A DNA stretch of 45,458 nt from an uncultured Geobacteraceae bacterium (GCA_903845365.1 CAIMXI010000161.1:1-45458); one strand, 5' to 3'; positions 15,635-23,482 are shown, numbered from the stretch's first letter. Notes: generated from the sequence alone by a model not told the origin. Translations and numbers: made by a program.

Positions 15635-15895
15635 TTACTCTATGCTCTTTTCAACGCTTTTTTCAACAAGCTGCTGGCTCTTCCTCGCTTTCCGCACCTT
15701 TTTATAGAGCCAGAGAACTCCTATGGTTGCGAGCACTCCGACCAGCATACTTCCTACAATTATGGAACTTAGCCCAATCGGGCGCGGATCACCGAGAATA
15801 ATTTTGACCGGAACAGGAGTACCGTTCTGATCTAGGAACAGAACGGCAAAGAAGAGGGTAATAACCGTAGTAAAAAATATAACTTTTTTTTGCAT
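15635..15895 (-). CDS. mamL: MamL-like (LapA-domain) magnetosome membrane protein
   Basis: An 86-aa protein with two membrane helices (about 5-20 and 42-64) joined by NGTPVPVKIILGDPRPIGLS. This is the LapA-domain layout (N-x-x-P-V followed by a hydrophobic strand). A basic tail, KKVRKARKSQQ, follows. MamL shares this architecture and is needed for magnetosome membrane formation; its basic tail is thought to interact with the membrane. Length and context among mamP, mamM and mamK support the name, but sequence identity in so short a protein is limited, so LapA-family is the safer level. Confidence 0.75.
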   Translation of the reverse strand: MQKKVIFFTTVITLFFAVLFLDQNGTPVPVKIILGDPRPIGLSSIIVGSMLVGVLATIGVLWLYKKVRKARKSQQLVEKSVEKSIE

Positions 15896-15935
15896 ATTGA
15901 CCAGCCTTTATTTTTCTACGTAGCTGGGTACGGCC

Positions 15936-16145
15936 CTACTCTTTCTTTATCCCTTTTAAAAACCCGATCGCGCAGCCGGTCAAGCCAAACGCCTTTAGTA
16001 CCAGCAGAGCCGGGATGGCAACCTCGGCTGCCGCCGCTGCGACTACCAGACTTATCCCTGTAACTACACCGACGCCCAAACCGGCGGCTGTTTTGCCAAA
16101 AATAGTGCAGGCTGTATGAATATTTTCCTCAGTTGTAGGATTCAA
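15936..16145 (-). CDS. small hydrophobic protein, paralogue of 20955-21224
   Basis: A 69-aa protein with an N-terminal ENIHTACTIFGK segment, then one long hydrophobic Gly/Ala/Val region (about 18-62) containing GISLVVAAAAAEVAIPALL, and a basic end GFLKGIKKE. It matches the product at 20955-21224 almost residue for residue across this span. It uses a TTG start (16143-16145) with AAAGGAGG 5 nt upstream; no ATG is available in frame. Both copies lie in the magnetosome cluster. It could be a magnetosome membrane protein such as a distant MamC or MamF counterpart, but I see no diagnostic motif. Confidence 0.7.
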   Translation of the reverse strand: MNPTTEENIHTACTIFGKTAAGLGVGVVTGISLVVAAAAAEVAIPALLVLKAFGLTGCAIGFLKGIKKE

Positions 16146-16172
16146 TGCCGCCTCCTTTTCTCAATATATAAA

Positions 16173-16946
16173 TTAATTACCAAGCAGCAAGATATGCTCA
16201 AGCCGGACCTTGTCGCCATGCTCAAGTAACTTGCACTTATATTCAAGTAATTTGCCGGTCTCTTTGAGGCAGATCCCGGTCAAAATATCACTCAGGCTCG
16301 AGATATCGTCGAGATAAATAAATGTGCCGTCAGTCTCGCTGGCCATCCATCGGAAACTGGATTCGGTCTCATGGATGTTGTTGCAGAGGATCGGATAAAT
16401 TTTGATCCCTTTGGCTTTGATGGCCGCAACTTCCTGCCGGTAATCTTTCATCCGCGCACAGCCCCTGAAGCTGTCGATGACACCATGGGCAGGCTTATCT
16501 CCTACCAGCACAATCGCTTTTGGTGTTCTTGACAGACCCCAGTCCAGATTGACGGCATCATATAACGCACATTCGACCGCTTCGGCATCGTTGCCCCCCA
16601 CGCCGATATGCAGATCTGGCGAACGGAGGAAATCCACCATCTCTTTTTTATCAAAAGTGAGCGGTAGTATTTTGGTCAGATAAAATTCATTCTCCCCTTC
16701 GTCACCATGATCCTTATAGGCGACGATGCCCATCCTCACCCCCTGGGAATACTCGAACACATCCTCCATGATTTTAAGAATATTATCCCGCACTTCATGA
16801 ATGTAAGGTTCCATGCTGCCGGTGGTATCGATGGCAAAAACCACATCGAGTGATGATTCTACAAATAAGCGGCCACTTTTTAGATGACTTTCCCGTTCAC
16901 TCATCTCCTTGACCAGCCGGGCTTTTTTCGCTTCAACTGTTTCCAT
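16173..16946 (-). CDS. von Willebrand factor A domain protein
   Basis: A 257-aa soluble protein. The VWA fold is shown by DVVFAIDTTGSMEPYI with the metal-site motif DTTGS (residues 40-44), a GVGGNDAEAVECAL segment that would supply the third loop, and AIVLVGDKPAHG. This DTTGSM variant is typical of the alpha-kinase-associated VWA group. No signal peptide or membrane helix is seen, so it should be cytoplasmic. It lies after the large repeat protein, separated by a 195-bp gap, and 27 bp upstream of the TTG-start small hydrophobic gene. The role is unknown; protein docking on the magnetosome surface is a guess. Confidence 0.75.
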   Translation of the reverse strand: METVEAKKARLVKEMSERESHLKSGRLFVESSLDVVFAIDTTGSMEPYIHEVRDNILKIMEDVFEYSQGVRMGIVAYKDHGDEGENEFYLTKILPLTFDKKEMVDFLRSPDLHIGVGGNDAEAVECALYDAVNLDWGLSRTPKAIVLVGDKPAHGVIDSFRGCARMKDYRQEVAAIKAKGIKIYPILCNNIHETESSFRWMASETDGTFIYLDDISSLSDILTGICLKETGKLLEYKCKLLEHGDKVRLEHILLLGN

Positions 16947-16998
16947 AATACGTCTGCTCCAGCCGGTAGTGGTCTAACCTAAGACGGCAGTTTATTGC

Positions 16999-17112
16999 CA
17001 CAAAAAGGCACAAAAGTCACAAAAAGCATGATGTTATAGTGAGTGAATATTTAACCCTTTTGGTTAGTGGGTCGTATCGAATAACCCCCAAATATTTCTT
17101 GTGCTTTTTGTG
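16999..17112. repeat. imperfect inverted repeat flanking a 195-bp gap
   Basis: CACAAAAAGGCACAAAAG at 16999-17016 faces CTTGTGCTTTTTGTG at 17098-17112. The arms match as an imperfect inverted repeat about 80 bp apart. The sequence type resembles short GCACAAA-rich intergenic repeats common in proteobacteria. No clear promoter was found between the arms. Confidence 0.6.
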
Positions 17113-17141
17113 CTTTATTGCGGCTAAATGCTTTTTTAGGT

Positions 17142-19532
17142 TTAATCTTCCGTAGTCAACTTGCGCTTTTTGATGCTCTCTTTTACTGAAGTAGCTAAAG
17201 CCTCTTTCTCTCCGGAAAGGAGAGCATTTCTGCGCTTACTCAGCTTTTTAAAGTAGTCCGTCGCATCCAGCTCTTCTGGCTCTTCTACTTCCGGTTTCTC
17301 TGCTTCCGGCTCAGCAAGCTCTTCCGTGGCAGACGGTGTCTCATGACCTTCGAGAATCTCGTTCAGTTTATATTTCTCGACGTCATCTGCATGCAGGGTG
17401 CTGGCTACAGTCTCAATCTCTTCCCTGGTCGGAGGGGCGGGAGTTTCTACAGGAACCGGAGTTAGTATGGAAAATTGATTCCGGAATAATCTGGTGCGAA
17501 AGCCCGATCCTGATTCCTCTTTTACGAAGGCATCCGGTCGTAACCCTGGGATAATGGGTGGGTGATCCGAAACTACGCCATCGGCATCGACAGGCGCTGA
17601 CGGCACAGCCCCCACTTCAGCAGACGTCTCGGCGGTCTCTTCAGGCGCGGCAACCGCAGCGGCATTCTCAGGGAGTTCCTCTGATGCCGCTTCTACAGGC
17701 GATTCTGGCGAGGTCTCCAACTCATCATGCAGCGCTGGAGCCGCTTCCTCAGCTACAACCGCTTCCGCAGCTTCGGCTTCCAGAGCGCTCTCCTGCGGCA
17801 CTTCGACCGCAGCGGCAGCCGTAACCGTGGCTGGTTCATGAACCCTGAATACCTCCTCAGCTTCAGGCACCGGAACAAATGGCGGGTGTTCTACTGAGGC
17901 TACATGCGACACCCTGAAATCTTCCGCATCTTTATGACTGCTCTCAGGCACTGTCTCGGCAGGAAGATCCGTTGTTGCCACTGCCAGCTCTTCTTCAACA
18001 GCAGGCTCTGCAATCAGTTCATCAGCAGCGGTCACTGCTTCCTCGATGACTGGCTCAGCAGCGGCAAGATCTTCCTCTATTTCGTGGACGACCGCCTTGA
18101 TATCTTCTTCTGTTGGCTGCGGCATGACTGGTGGGGGAATATCGGGCCATTTTGTTCTGCTGTAAACGTATGGGGTGCTCCCCTCTTCAGGGTCGATGCC
18201 AGAGAGTTCGGTCAATTTAGCTACAGACTCCAGAGTTGGAGCACTCACTGTCACACGGATTTTTGATGGTTCGCCCTCTGCGTGAGCGGACGTTGCGGAA
18301 ACAGCCTTAATAACAGCGCTCTCTGTTACAGGGTGTGCTGCGGAAGCATCGACAGCATCGACAGCCTCAGCTGCAACCGGCGATTCAACCGCAACTTCTT
18401 CGAGTATCGGCTCGTCCTTCGCGGCTGAGATAGCCTCGGCTGCAACTGTTGATACCGCCGGAGTTTCTTCAGTTACCGGCTCATCCTTCGCAGGTGCGGC
18501 AGCGTCTTTCGCAGGTTTTGGAGCTGGCTTCGCCGGTGCTGCTGCTGCGGCCTTCGCCTTCTCCGCTTTGCCAACGGGCGAAAGCTCGGCTTTACGCTGG
18601 TTCAGGGTGGCGACTTCAGCTTTAAGTTCATTAATTTTTGCAACAAGTGCAACTACCGGCGCGGCGGTGATGGCCTCAGCAGGATCCGGGTATTTTACCG
18701 ATTCCTTGGCAACCTCCAGATAGAGACCTTGTATTTTTTTGTCACATTCTGCAAGTTTGCGCTCAATGCCTGATTTTTCACCCGGCAGGTACCCAGAGAC
18801 CGATTCCGCTATGGCGTGAATAAAAAACTTCGCGACTCCGGAAGATTCTGATGGCGCCTTTTTTACGTCTGGTTGCGCTTTCTTTTCCGCCGGTTTTTGC
18901 TTCTCCGGCTTTGGCTTCGGTTTGGCCAAATCGGCTAACTGAAGTTTTAATGAACTGATTTCGGCGTTAAGTTCATTGATCTTTGCATTAATGGCGGCAA
19001 CCGCACTGGAGTTGATTGCTTCAAAAGGATCGGGCTGTTTTGCGACTTCCCTGGCAAAATCAACGTAGAGCTGGCGTATCTTCTTTTCGTTGGCAAAAAT
19101 TTTCCTCTTTAGCCCCGCCTTTTCACCCGGCATAATTCCTGTTATCGATCGGGCAATCATGCAGGGTATTCCGCAAGGTTTCTCCTCCGGCTTTTTAACT
19201 CCCTTTATTGCATCGATCTCGGCAATGCGCTGCTTCATAGGCTCGATTTCTTTGTGAAGCTCCTTGATCGCAGTAAGGAGAGCCGTCACGGCTGTAGATT
19301 CGAGCGCTGCCGCAGGGTCTGCAAACTTTGAGGTTTCTTTTGCAATTCCGGCTGACAGTGCATTAATCTTCTTTTCCTGCTCTTTGATCCTCCCGGCAAG
19401 CTTTGATCTTTCGCTGGGTGACAACGCTGACATCGTGCAGTTAAAAGCAGCCGACCCGGCATCAAAAGCCGAAACAATTGCACAACCTCCCGCATTCATT
19501 GTTCGTGCAATCACGTTAATTAATACTGCCAT
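17142..19532 (-). CDS. large coiled-coil repeat protein with acidic Ala/Glu/Pro-rich region, next to mamK
   Basis: A 796-aa protein. Three homologous units of about 70 residues occur at 37-107, 133-203 and 247-317, each with a PGEKxG or SPSERS start, a KKIxxLY helix, a DPxEAI turn and a KINELxAEI helix. A long acidic region rich in Ala, Glu, Pro and Val follows (about 320-740), containing a repeated HPPxxP element. The protein ends in a basic helix (KKLSKRRNALLSGEKEA). An N-terminal segment with Cys17, Cys32 and hydrophobic residues may attach to a membrane. Its position directly after mamK, and its acidic low-complexity middle, resemble MamJ, which links magnetosomes to MamK; there is no evident sequence homology. 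Coiled-coil Mad proteins near mamK in other deltaproteobacteria are another comparison. Confidence 0.75.
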   Translation of the reverse strand: MAVLINVIARTMNAGGCAIVSAFDAGSAAFNCTMSALSPSERSKLAGRIKEQEKKINALSAGIAKETSKFADPAAALESTAVTALLTAIKELHKEIEPMKQRIAEIDAIKGVKKPEEKPCGIPCMIARSITGIMPGEKAGLKRKIFANEKKIRQLYVDFAREVAKQPDPFEAINSSAVAAINAKINELNAEISSLKLQLADLAKPKPKPEKQKPAEKKAQPDVKKAPSESSGVAKFFIHAIAESVSGYLPGEKSGIERKLAECDKKIQGLYLEVAKESVKYPDPAEAITAAPVVALVAKINELKAEVATLNQRKAELSPVGKAEKAKAAAAAPAKPAPKPAKDAAAPAKDEPVTEETPAVSTVAAEAISAAKDEPILEEVAVESPVAAEAVDAVDASAAHPVTESAVIKAVSATSAHAEGEPSKIRVTVSAPTLESVAKLTELSGIDPEEGSTPYVYSRTKWPDIPPPVMPQPTEEDIKAVVHEIEEDLAAAEPVIEEAVTAADELIAEPAVEEELAVATTDLPAETVPESSHKDAEDFRVSHVASVEHPPFVPVPEAEEVFRVHEPATVTAAAAVEVPQESALEAEAAEAVVAEEAAPALHDELETSPESPVEAASEELPENAAAVAAPEETAETSAEVGAVPSAPVDADGVVSDHPPIIPGLRPDAFVKEESGSGFRTRLFRNQFSILTPVPVETPAPPTREEIETVASTLHADDVEKYKLNEILEGHETPSATEELAEPEAEKPEVEEPEELDATDYFKKLSKRRNALLSGEKEALATSVKESIKKRKLTTED

Positions 19533-19602
19533 CGCCTTCTCCCCCCTTAAATCACTAAATTTATCACGCTACCTGATATCGTTAACAGTCATAAAGGCAT
19601 AA

Positions 19603-19644
19603 ACTCCAGTCACTCATCCGGCACGGCGGGAGAGTGACTGGAGT
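19603..19644. terminator. strong hairpin after mamK
   Basis: A perfect 13-bp stem, ACTCCAGTCACTC (19603-19615) and its complement (19632-19644), encloses a 16-nt loop just downstream of mamK. In the transcribed (minus) direction only a weak T-rich stretch follows, so it may be a partial terminator or a processing or stability hairpin that sets mamK apart from the repeat-protein gene. Confidence 0.6.
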
Positions 19645-19678
19645 CTTGGTTGCTACCGCAATTACTCCACCATGTTAG

Positions 19679-20752
19679 TTATGGCTTATTTTCAGCTTTT
19701 TTCTGTTTCAGCTCGGCCCACAACTCATCAGGCGTATCCTTGGCATACATGAGAGCGCCGTTTGCGCCGGCATAGACAGGATCCGGAACCTTTCTGACAG
19801 TGCCGTACCCCAGTGACTCCTTCATATGTTTTTCCAGCTCTTCTCCAAGGCCGATTATCTGGCTCCCGCCGCCTGCAAGGACAATATTCTCTTTCAACTG
19901 ATCCTGGAATTCAGGATCGTATGTTGAGACAAGGTATTTGATTGCATCCGAAATTTCCGGAACTATGGCGGCGCACGCCTGCCGTAATTCGTCAGTCAAA
20001 TCCATTTCCGTCGGTTTTCCGCATACCGGCAGGGTAAGGATCAGCCTTTCATCGGTATCGGCGATCAACGCATGCTCTTCCTTAAACGAGCGAAGCATGT
20101 TTATGGTGTAATTCGCATCGGGGAATTTGGCATCCAGCAGGTCAAAAAAGACGTTGTCGATATAGTCACCCGCTTTATATGTCGTCAACTGATCTTCTTT
20201 CGTCGGATAGACTCCAGACATCCTGCAGAGGTCAACCGTCCCCCCTCCAATGTCGATGATGAGGGTGTTGTTCAGTAAATTCATACCGTACGCGACCGTA
20301 AAAGGTTCAGAGACTATCTGGGCGGCATCGAACAGAGATTCCGTCAAATCAAGCAGCGCCTGATTGTTGTTCTCGTTCGCAAGGGCGGGTGTACCGATGA
20401 CGGCTCGTATCAGATAATCCTGCGGCCTCCCCTGTGTTGCCAGGCCGATCAGATGCTTGAAGAGCAGTTGCGCCACCCAGGAGATATGCTGATAGTCAGC
20501 AAGATTTTCCTCCGCATGATCCGAATACTTCAGAACCCCCCGTTCAAGCGGGCGGAACACGTTACAGGACAAGCGGTTTTTAATCGCGTCGTCGCCAATC
20601 AGAAACTCCTTGCCAAGGAGCCTCCGTGAAATCATGTCCTTCGGGAATCCAACATAGCTCGGCACGCAGGCACGCACACCGTTATCAGCCGCGATCACAC
20701 TTATTGAGCTTCCAAAATCAATTCCGACGTTCATAACTTTCGGTTCACGCAT
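19679..20752 (-). CDS. mamK: MamK, actin-like magnetosome filament protein
   Basis: A 357-aa actin/Hsp70-fold ATPase. Visible motifs are the phosphate-1 loop GIDFGSSISV, the MamK-type segment VGFPKDMISRRLLGKEFLIG, the second phosphate loop IIDIGGGTVDLC, and the adenosine motif NIVLAGGGSQI. These agree closely with MamK rather than MreB or ParM. It polymerises into a cytoplasmic filament that positions the magnetosome chain. The ATG at 20752 follows AGGGGG. A 202-bp gap separates it from the upstream small hydrophobic gene and a hairpin follows the gene, so it may be partly a separate transcription unit. Confidence 0.93.
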   Translation of the reverse strand: MREPKVMNVGIDFGSSISVIAADNGVRACVPSYVGFPKDMISRRLLGKEFLIGDDAIKNRLSCNVFRPLERGVLKYSDHAEENLADYQHISWVAQLLFKHLIGLATQGRPQDYLIRAVIGTPALANENNNQALLDLTESLFDAAQIVSEPFTVAYGMNLLNNTLIIDIGGGTVDLCRMSGVYPTKEDQLTTYKAGDYIDNVFFDLLDAKFPDANYTINMLRSFKEEHALIADTDERLILTLPVCGKPTEMDLTDELRQACAAIVPEISDAIKYLVSTYDPEFQDQLKENIVLAGGGSQIIGLGEELEKHMKESLGYGTVRKVPDPVYAGANGALMYAKDTPDELWAELKQKKAENKP

Positions 20753-20954
20753 GAAACCCCCTTTTATACACCCGTTTTATTTAGACTAATCCAGTATTAG
20801 TAAAAAAGCATCTTTCCACGGAACCATGCAGATCGGCATGGGGCAACTTCCAGATAAACACTGACTCCTGCAAGCCATGCATAGAGCCAAATTTACATGG
20901 CGAAGGTTATTTCACATTTTTTTAACCGTGTCAACAGCCACATTTCGCAAGCAG

Positions 20955-21224
20955 CTAATTTTTCTTGATCCCTTTTACAAATCCGAGCGCCCCACCAGTC
21001 AGGCCAAATGCCTTTAACAGCAATAATGCCGGCACGGCAACATCGGCGGCAGCGGCAGCGACAACCAGGCTGATGCCGCCAACGACTCCAATTCCCACGC
21101 CGGCCAACGCTTTGCCGACAATAGAGCAGGCGGTGTGAATGTTATCTTCCGCCGTATTTGTACGGCAGTAATGATTGACGATCTGTTTTGCCTCAGCACT
21201 TTTCTCTGTTGTTGCCGTTTCCAT
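20955..21224 (-). CDS. small hydrophobic protein, paralogue of 15936-16145
   Basis: An 89-aa protein. Compared with its paralogue it has an extra 20-residue charged N-terminus, then NIHTACSIVGKALAGVG, the hydrophobic stretch GISLVVAAAAADVAVPALL and the basic end GFVKGIKKN. The ATG lies 11 nt after the stop of the preceding gene, with GAGGTGA upstream. Its position before mamK at the promoter end of the cluster, with a second copy beside mamL, suggests a magnetosome membrane component present in two versions. No named family recognised. Confidence 0.7.
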   Translation of the reverse strand: METATTEKSAEAKQIVNHYCRTNTAEDNIHTACSIVGKALAGVGIGVVGGISLVVAAAAADVAVPALLLLKAFGLTGGALGFVKGIKKN

Positions 21225-21235
21225 TTCCGGTCACC

Positions 21236-21910
21236 TCATATATTTTCAAGTAGTACATCACTAATGATATCGCTTCCTGCCGTATCTTCGACCACAGGAT
21301 AAAATTCAGGCTCAAACCATCTGTTGAAGAGTGCAAAGGTTCTATTTTGTGGCCACTTTATATCGTCGATGCAGTACTGAAATAACTTCTCGGCAAAAAT
21401 GTCTGCATGAATCTGGTGAAGAATTTCATCTTTTTGCCGATTATCCTCAAACTCCGGGATCAGATACGCCTTGCAGCCTGTATTCAGATCTCTGATCGTG
21501 ATTTTACTTTTGCCCGGCAGCGAGGCAACCCAGTCCCTGAAAGGCTCTTTGGCTTTTATAATCAACAGGCTCCTGTTTACGGTCGTGATCTGCTTGTCCG
21601 TCTGGGACATTTTCACGGCAACAAAAGAGCTGTCATAACTATCGTGCATATATATTCTGCCGGTAAGGGTCTCGCCGGAACAGGTAAAGTTTCCGTAACC
21701 ACTGACCGGATATGATTCGTTGTTACCAACCCAGGTGAAGAGGTATCTGTCCTTAGCCTCCGTAATATCCATCTGGCCGTCAAAGCCGATGAAATGGAGC
21801 TTACCTTTTTTCCCTTTAATACTGATTCGGGCACGTTCCACCAGGGCGGTGGTATCGGTGCCTTCCCATATTTCCATCTCGACAATTTCATACAAGCCGT
21901 TAATCGGCAT
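21236..21910 (-). CDS. unknown protein with N-terminal beta-rich domain and C-terminal WPQNRT domain
   Basis: A 224-aa soluble protein. The first half (1-115) is beta-rich and lipocalin-like in feel. The second half (about 125-224) contains FRDWVASLPG, YLIPEFEDNRQKDEIL and WPQNRTFALFNRWFEPEF. The WPQNRT...WFExEF pattern is one I associate with small hypothetical proteins in environmental bacteria, with no function known to me. No signal peptide or membrane helix. It sits between the glycine-zipper gene and the small hydrophobic gene in the first transcription block of the magnetosome cluster. Confidence 0.6.
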   Translation of the reverse strand: MPINGLYEIVEMEIWEGTDTTALVERARISIKGKKGKLHFIGFDGQMDITEAKDRYLFTWVGNNESYPVSGYGNFTCSGETLTGRIYMHDSYDSSFVAVKMSQTDKQITTVNRSLLIIKAKEPFRDWVASLPGKSKITIRDLNTGCKAYLIPEFEDNRQKDEILHQIHADIFAEKLFQYCIDDIKWPQNRTFALFNRWFEPEFYPVVEDTAGSDIISDVLLENI

Positions 21911-21937
21911 ACTGCGCGCTCCGCTTATTCATCGTGA

Positions 21938-22540
21938 CTACTGTATTGCCTTCAAGCGAGTCAATATTTCAAGTATCGTTCTGATCTGCACCAGCTCTTC
22001 CCTGAAATGTTCTTTGTGCTGGATCAGTTGGGACTGAATCTCACAGATTTTTTTGGCACTCATGCCGATCGCAGCGGCTTTTTTTGCCTTCTGCCGTCTC
22101 TTGGCCAATCCGTAGCCGACCGCGCCCAGGGCTGCGACCGGAGCAGCTAAAACGCCAATACCCAAAAGTGCTCCACCCCCCAGCATACCGCCCGCAGCGG
22201 CAAGCCCAGTTTTTACTCCGGCGGCGGATAAGCCCGATACCGTACCCAGTGATGACATCGCCGTAAGCGAAGTAGCCGCGCCGGTTCCTGCGCCAAGAGC
22301 GGTTGCCAGTCCTTCGGTGATGCCGGCATGTTTATTCTCAAGATTCTGCAGAACATCTCGCAGGTCCTCCGCGGCCTTTGTCCTCAGACTCTCAACAATG
22401 GATGCCTTCATGGCCAGAGTCTCGACGCTTCTACCGGTGCTCGGCTTATCCACTTCTGCCAGTCTTTCAAAAAAAGGAGCCTTATTCACACCCAGCTTGT
22501 TGCTTGAAAAATCACTGCTTGTATCCACTCGCGCTGTCAT
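21938..22540 (-). CDS. glycine-zipper membrane protein, paralogue of 634-1101
   Basis: A 200-aa protein. It has a 50-residue charged N-terminal extension absent from its paralogue, then ESLRTKAAEDLRDVLQNLEN, a long Gly/Ala/Leu hydrophobic core (about 90-150, containing GLSAAGVKTGLAAAGGML), a basic KRRQKAKKAA patch and a C-terminal helix EILTRLKAIQ. The match to 634-1101 is strong throughout. AGGAGG precedes the ATG. It lies 10 bp after the cluster's first gene and may shape or line the magnetosome membrane; that is inferred only from composition and position. Confidence 0.7.
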   Translation of the reverse strand: MTARVDTSSDFSSNKLGVNKAPFFERLAEVDKPSTGRSVETLAMKASIVESLRTKAAEDLRDVLQNLENKHAGITEGLATALGAGTGAATSLTAMSSLGTVSGLSAAGVKTGLAAAGGMLGGGALLGIGVLAAPVAALGAVGYGLAKRRQKAKKAAAIGMSAKKICEIQSQLIQHKEHFREELVQIRTILEILTRLKAIQ

Positions 22541-22550
22541 TTCACACCTC

Positions 22551-22919
22551 CTATAAGAACTTTTTTTTCAGGCTCGAAATTGATGATTCACACTTCTTAA
22601 CTATTGAAGTAAACCGATCCTCCAGCCCGCTCGTCTGTTTTTTATGCTCTGCGATATCACGTTCAATCTCGTTAAACCTGGCGACAAGCTTCGTCAACGC
22701 TTCATCGCGACAGACCTCACTCTGCCCCTCACGTAACAGAACTGCAACCCGATCAATGATTTCGCCGGCAATCTTCTCCTTTTTGGAGGAGAGCGAGGTG
22801 ATGCCGTAGTTTGTGACAGCGCCCCTTGAAAACGCCATGGCAGAGTCTGCTGACTTTTGAACCACGCCAACAAAAATAGTGCCAACTTGCTGCAGGTTGC
22901 GTCTAAAGTCAATGTTCAT
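22551..22919 (-). CDS. helical protein, paralogue of 15203-15580; first gene of the cluster
   Basis: A 122-aa helical protein starting MNIDFRRNLQQVGTIFVGVV. It aligns with 15203-15580, sharing the N-terminal motif, an EGxSxxxxDxxLTKL segment and IERDIAEHKK; its C-terminus is basic (SSLKKKFL). AAGGAAGGG lies before the ATG. It is the most upstream gene of the minus-strand magnetosome cluster, with a 563-bp non-coding stretch ahead of it, so the cluster promoter is expected immediately upstream. No family outside the window recognised. Confidence 0.65.
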   Translation of the reverse strand: MNIDFRRNLQQVGTIFVGVVQKSADSAMAFSRGAVTNYGITSLSSKKEKIAGEIIDRVAVLLREGQSEVCRDEALTKLVARFNEIERDIAEHKKQTSGLEDRFTSIVKKCESSISSLKKKFL

Positions 22920-22974
22920 TAGAGTCCCTTCCTTTACCAGGTTATGGTGGGGTCATAAGCAACATATTCAATGT

Positions 22975-22994
22975 ATTACAACATTCTTTGTAAT
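22975..22994. promoter_or_regulatory. palindrome ATTACAA-N6-TTGTAAT, possible operator
   Basis: Perfect 7-bp arms with a 6-bp spacer, 56-75 bp upstream of the first cluster gene. The arm length and spacing suit a dimeric regulator of the CRP/FNR type, but the half-site is not a classical match to either, so the regulator is unknown. Confidence 0.4.
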
Positions 22995-23030
22995 GATATC
23001 CGGCTTGAGGGCTAACGGTTTATATATTGT

Positions 23031-23051
23031 TTAGGCATGTTTTATGCCTAA
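23031..23051. promoter_or_regulatory. palindrome TTAGGCAT-N5-ATGCCTAA, possible operator
   Basis: Perfect 8-bp arms with a 5-nt spacer and no T-run, about 110-130 bp upstream of the first magnetosome gene. It lies in AT-rich sequence where minus-strand promoter elements would be expected. A regulator-binding site is more likely than a terminator. Confidence 0.4.
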
Positions 23052-23250
23052 CTCATATTTTATATTAATACTGCAATTACAGCAGGTTATCTGGCTGCTG
23101 TGGCGTTATCAAAAAGTAAAGAAGCGACACTTGTTGACATTAATCACCTGACAGCATTATTTATCTGATAAAACAGCAGCTTAGACTAATGGACATTTGT
23201 TGCTGAAGCAACTTTAATTGCACATCCCGCCTCTGCAAAACCTCAACTCA

Positions 23251-23334
23251 GATGTGAGATGTGAGATGTGAGATGTGAGATGTGAGATGTGAGATGTGAG
23301 ATGTGAGATGTGAGATGTGAGATGTGAGATGTGA
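23251..23334. repeat. 12 perfect tandem copies of GATGTGA
   Basis: The heptamer is repeated twelve times without error, then GATGAT. It is non-coding. Such perfect short arrays usually vary in copy number by slippage. It lies at the junction between the magnetosome cluster and the ABC uptake operon. Confidence 0.95.
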
Positions 23335-23482
23335 GATGATATAGCTAACTTAGCGTTTGTCAACTCTTTTTTTCATAACAACAGAACATCTCCTGTCGCC
23401 GCGTCCCACGCAACACCCCTGTCCTCTATAAAACGGTGTTGGACTGTATACATTTAGTGAGTGGTGAAAATCAACAATTATT

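Larger units (their letters stand above)
22920..23482. other. 563-bp non-coding region bounding the magnetosome cluster
   Basis: The AT-rich gap between the first magnetosome gene and the end of the ABC uptake operon. It holds two inverted repeats near the cluster start, a small GTTGC-TGAA-GCAAC hairpin at 23209-23222 followed by TTTAATT, and a 12-copy heptamer repeat. No gene, tRNA or mobile element was recognised. Confidence 0.6.

Noticed and set aside
15936..16145. Possible MamC or MamF
   Set aside because: It is a short hydrophobic protein in the right context, but its sequence does not show the MamC or MamF segments I know, so only the paralogue relation is reported.
23251..23334. Possible CRISPR array
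   Set aside because: The units are 7-bp with no spacers, so this is a simple tandem repeat and no cas genes are present.
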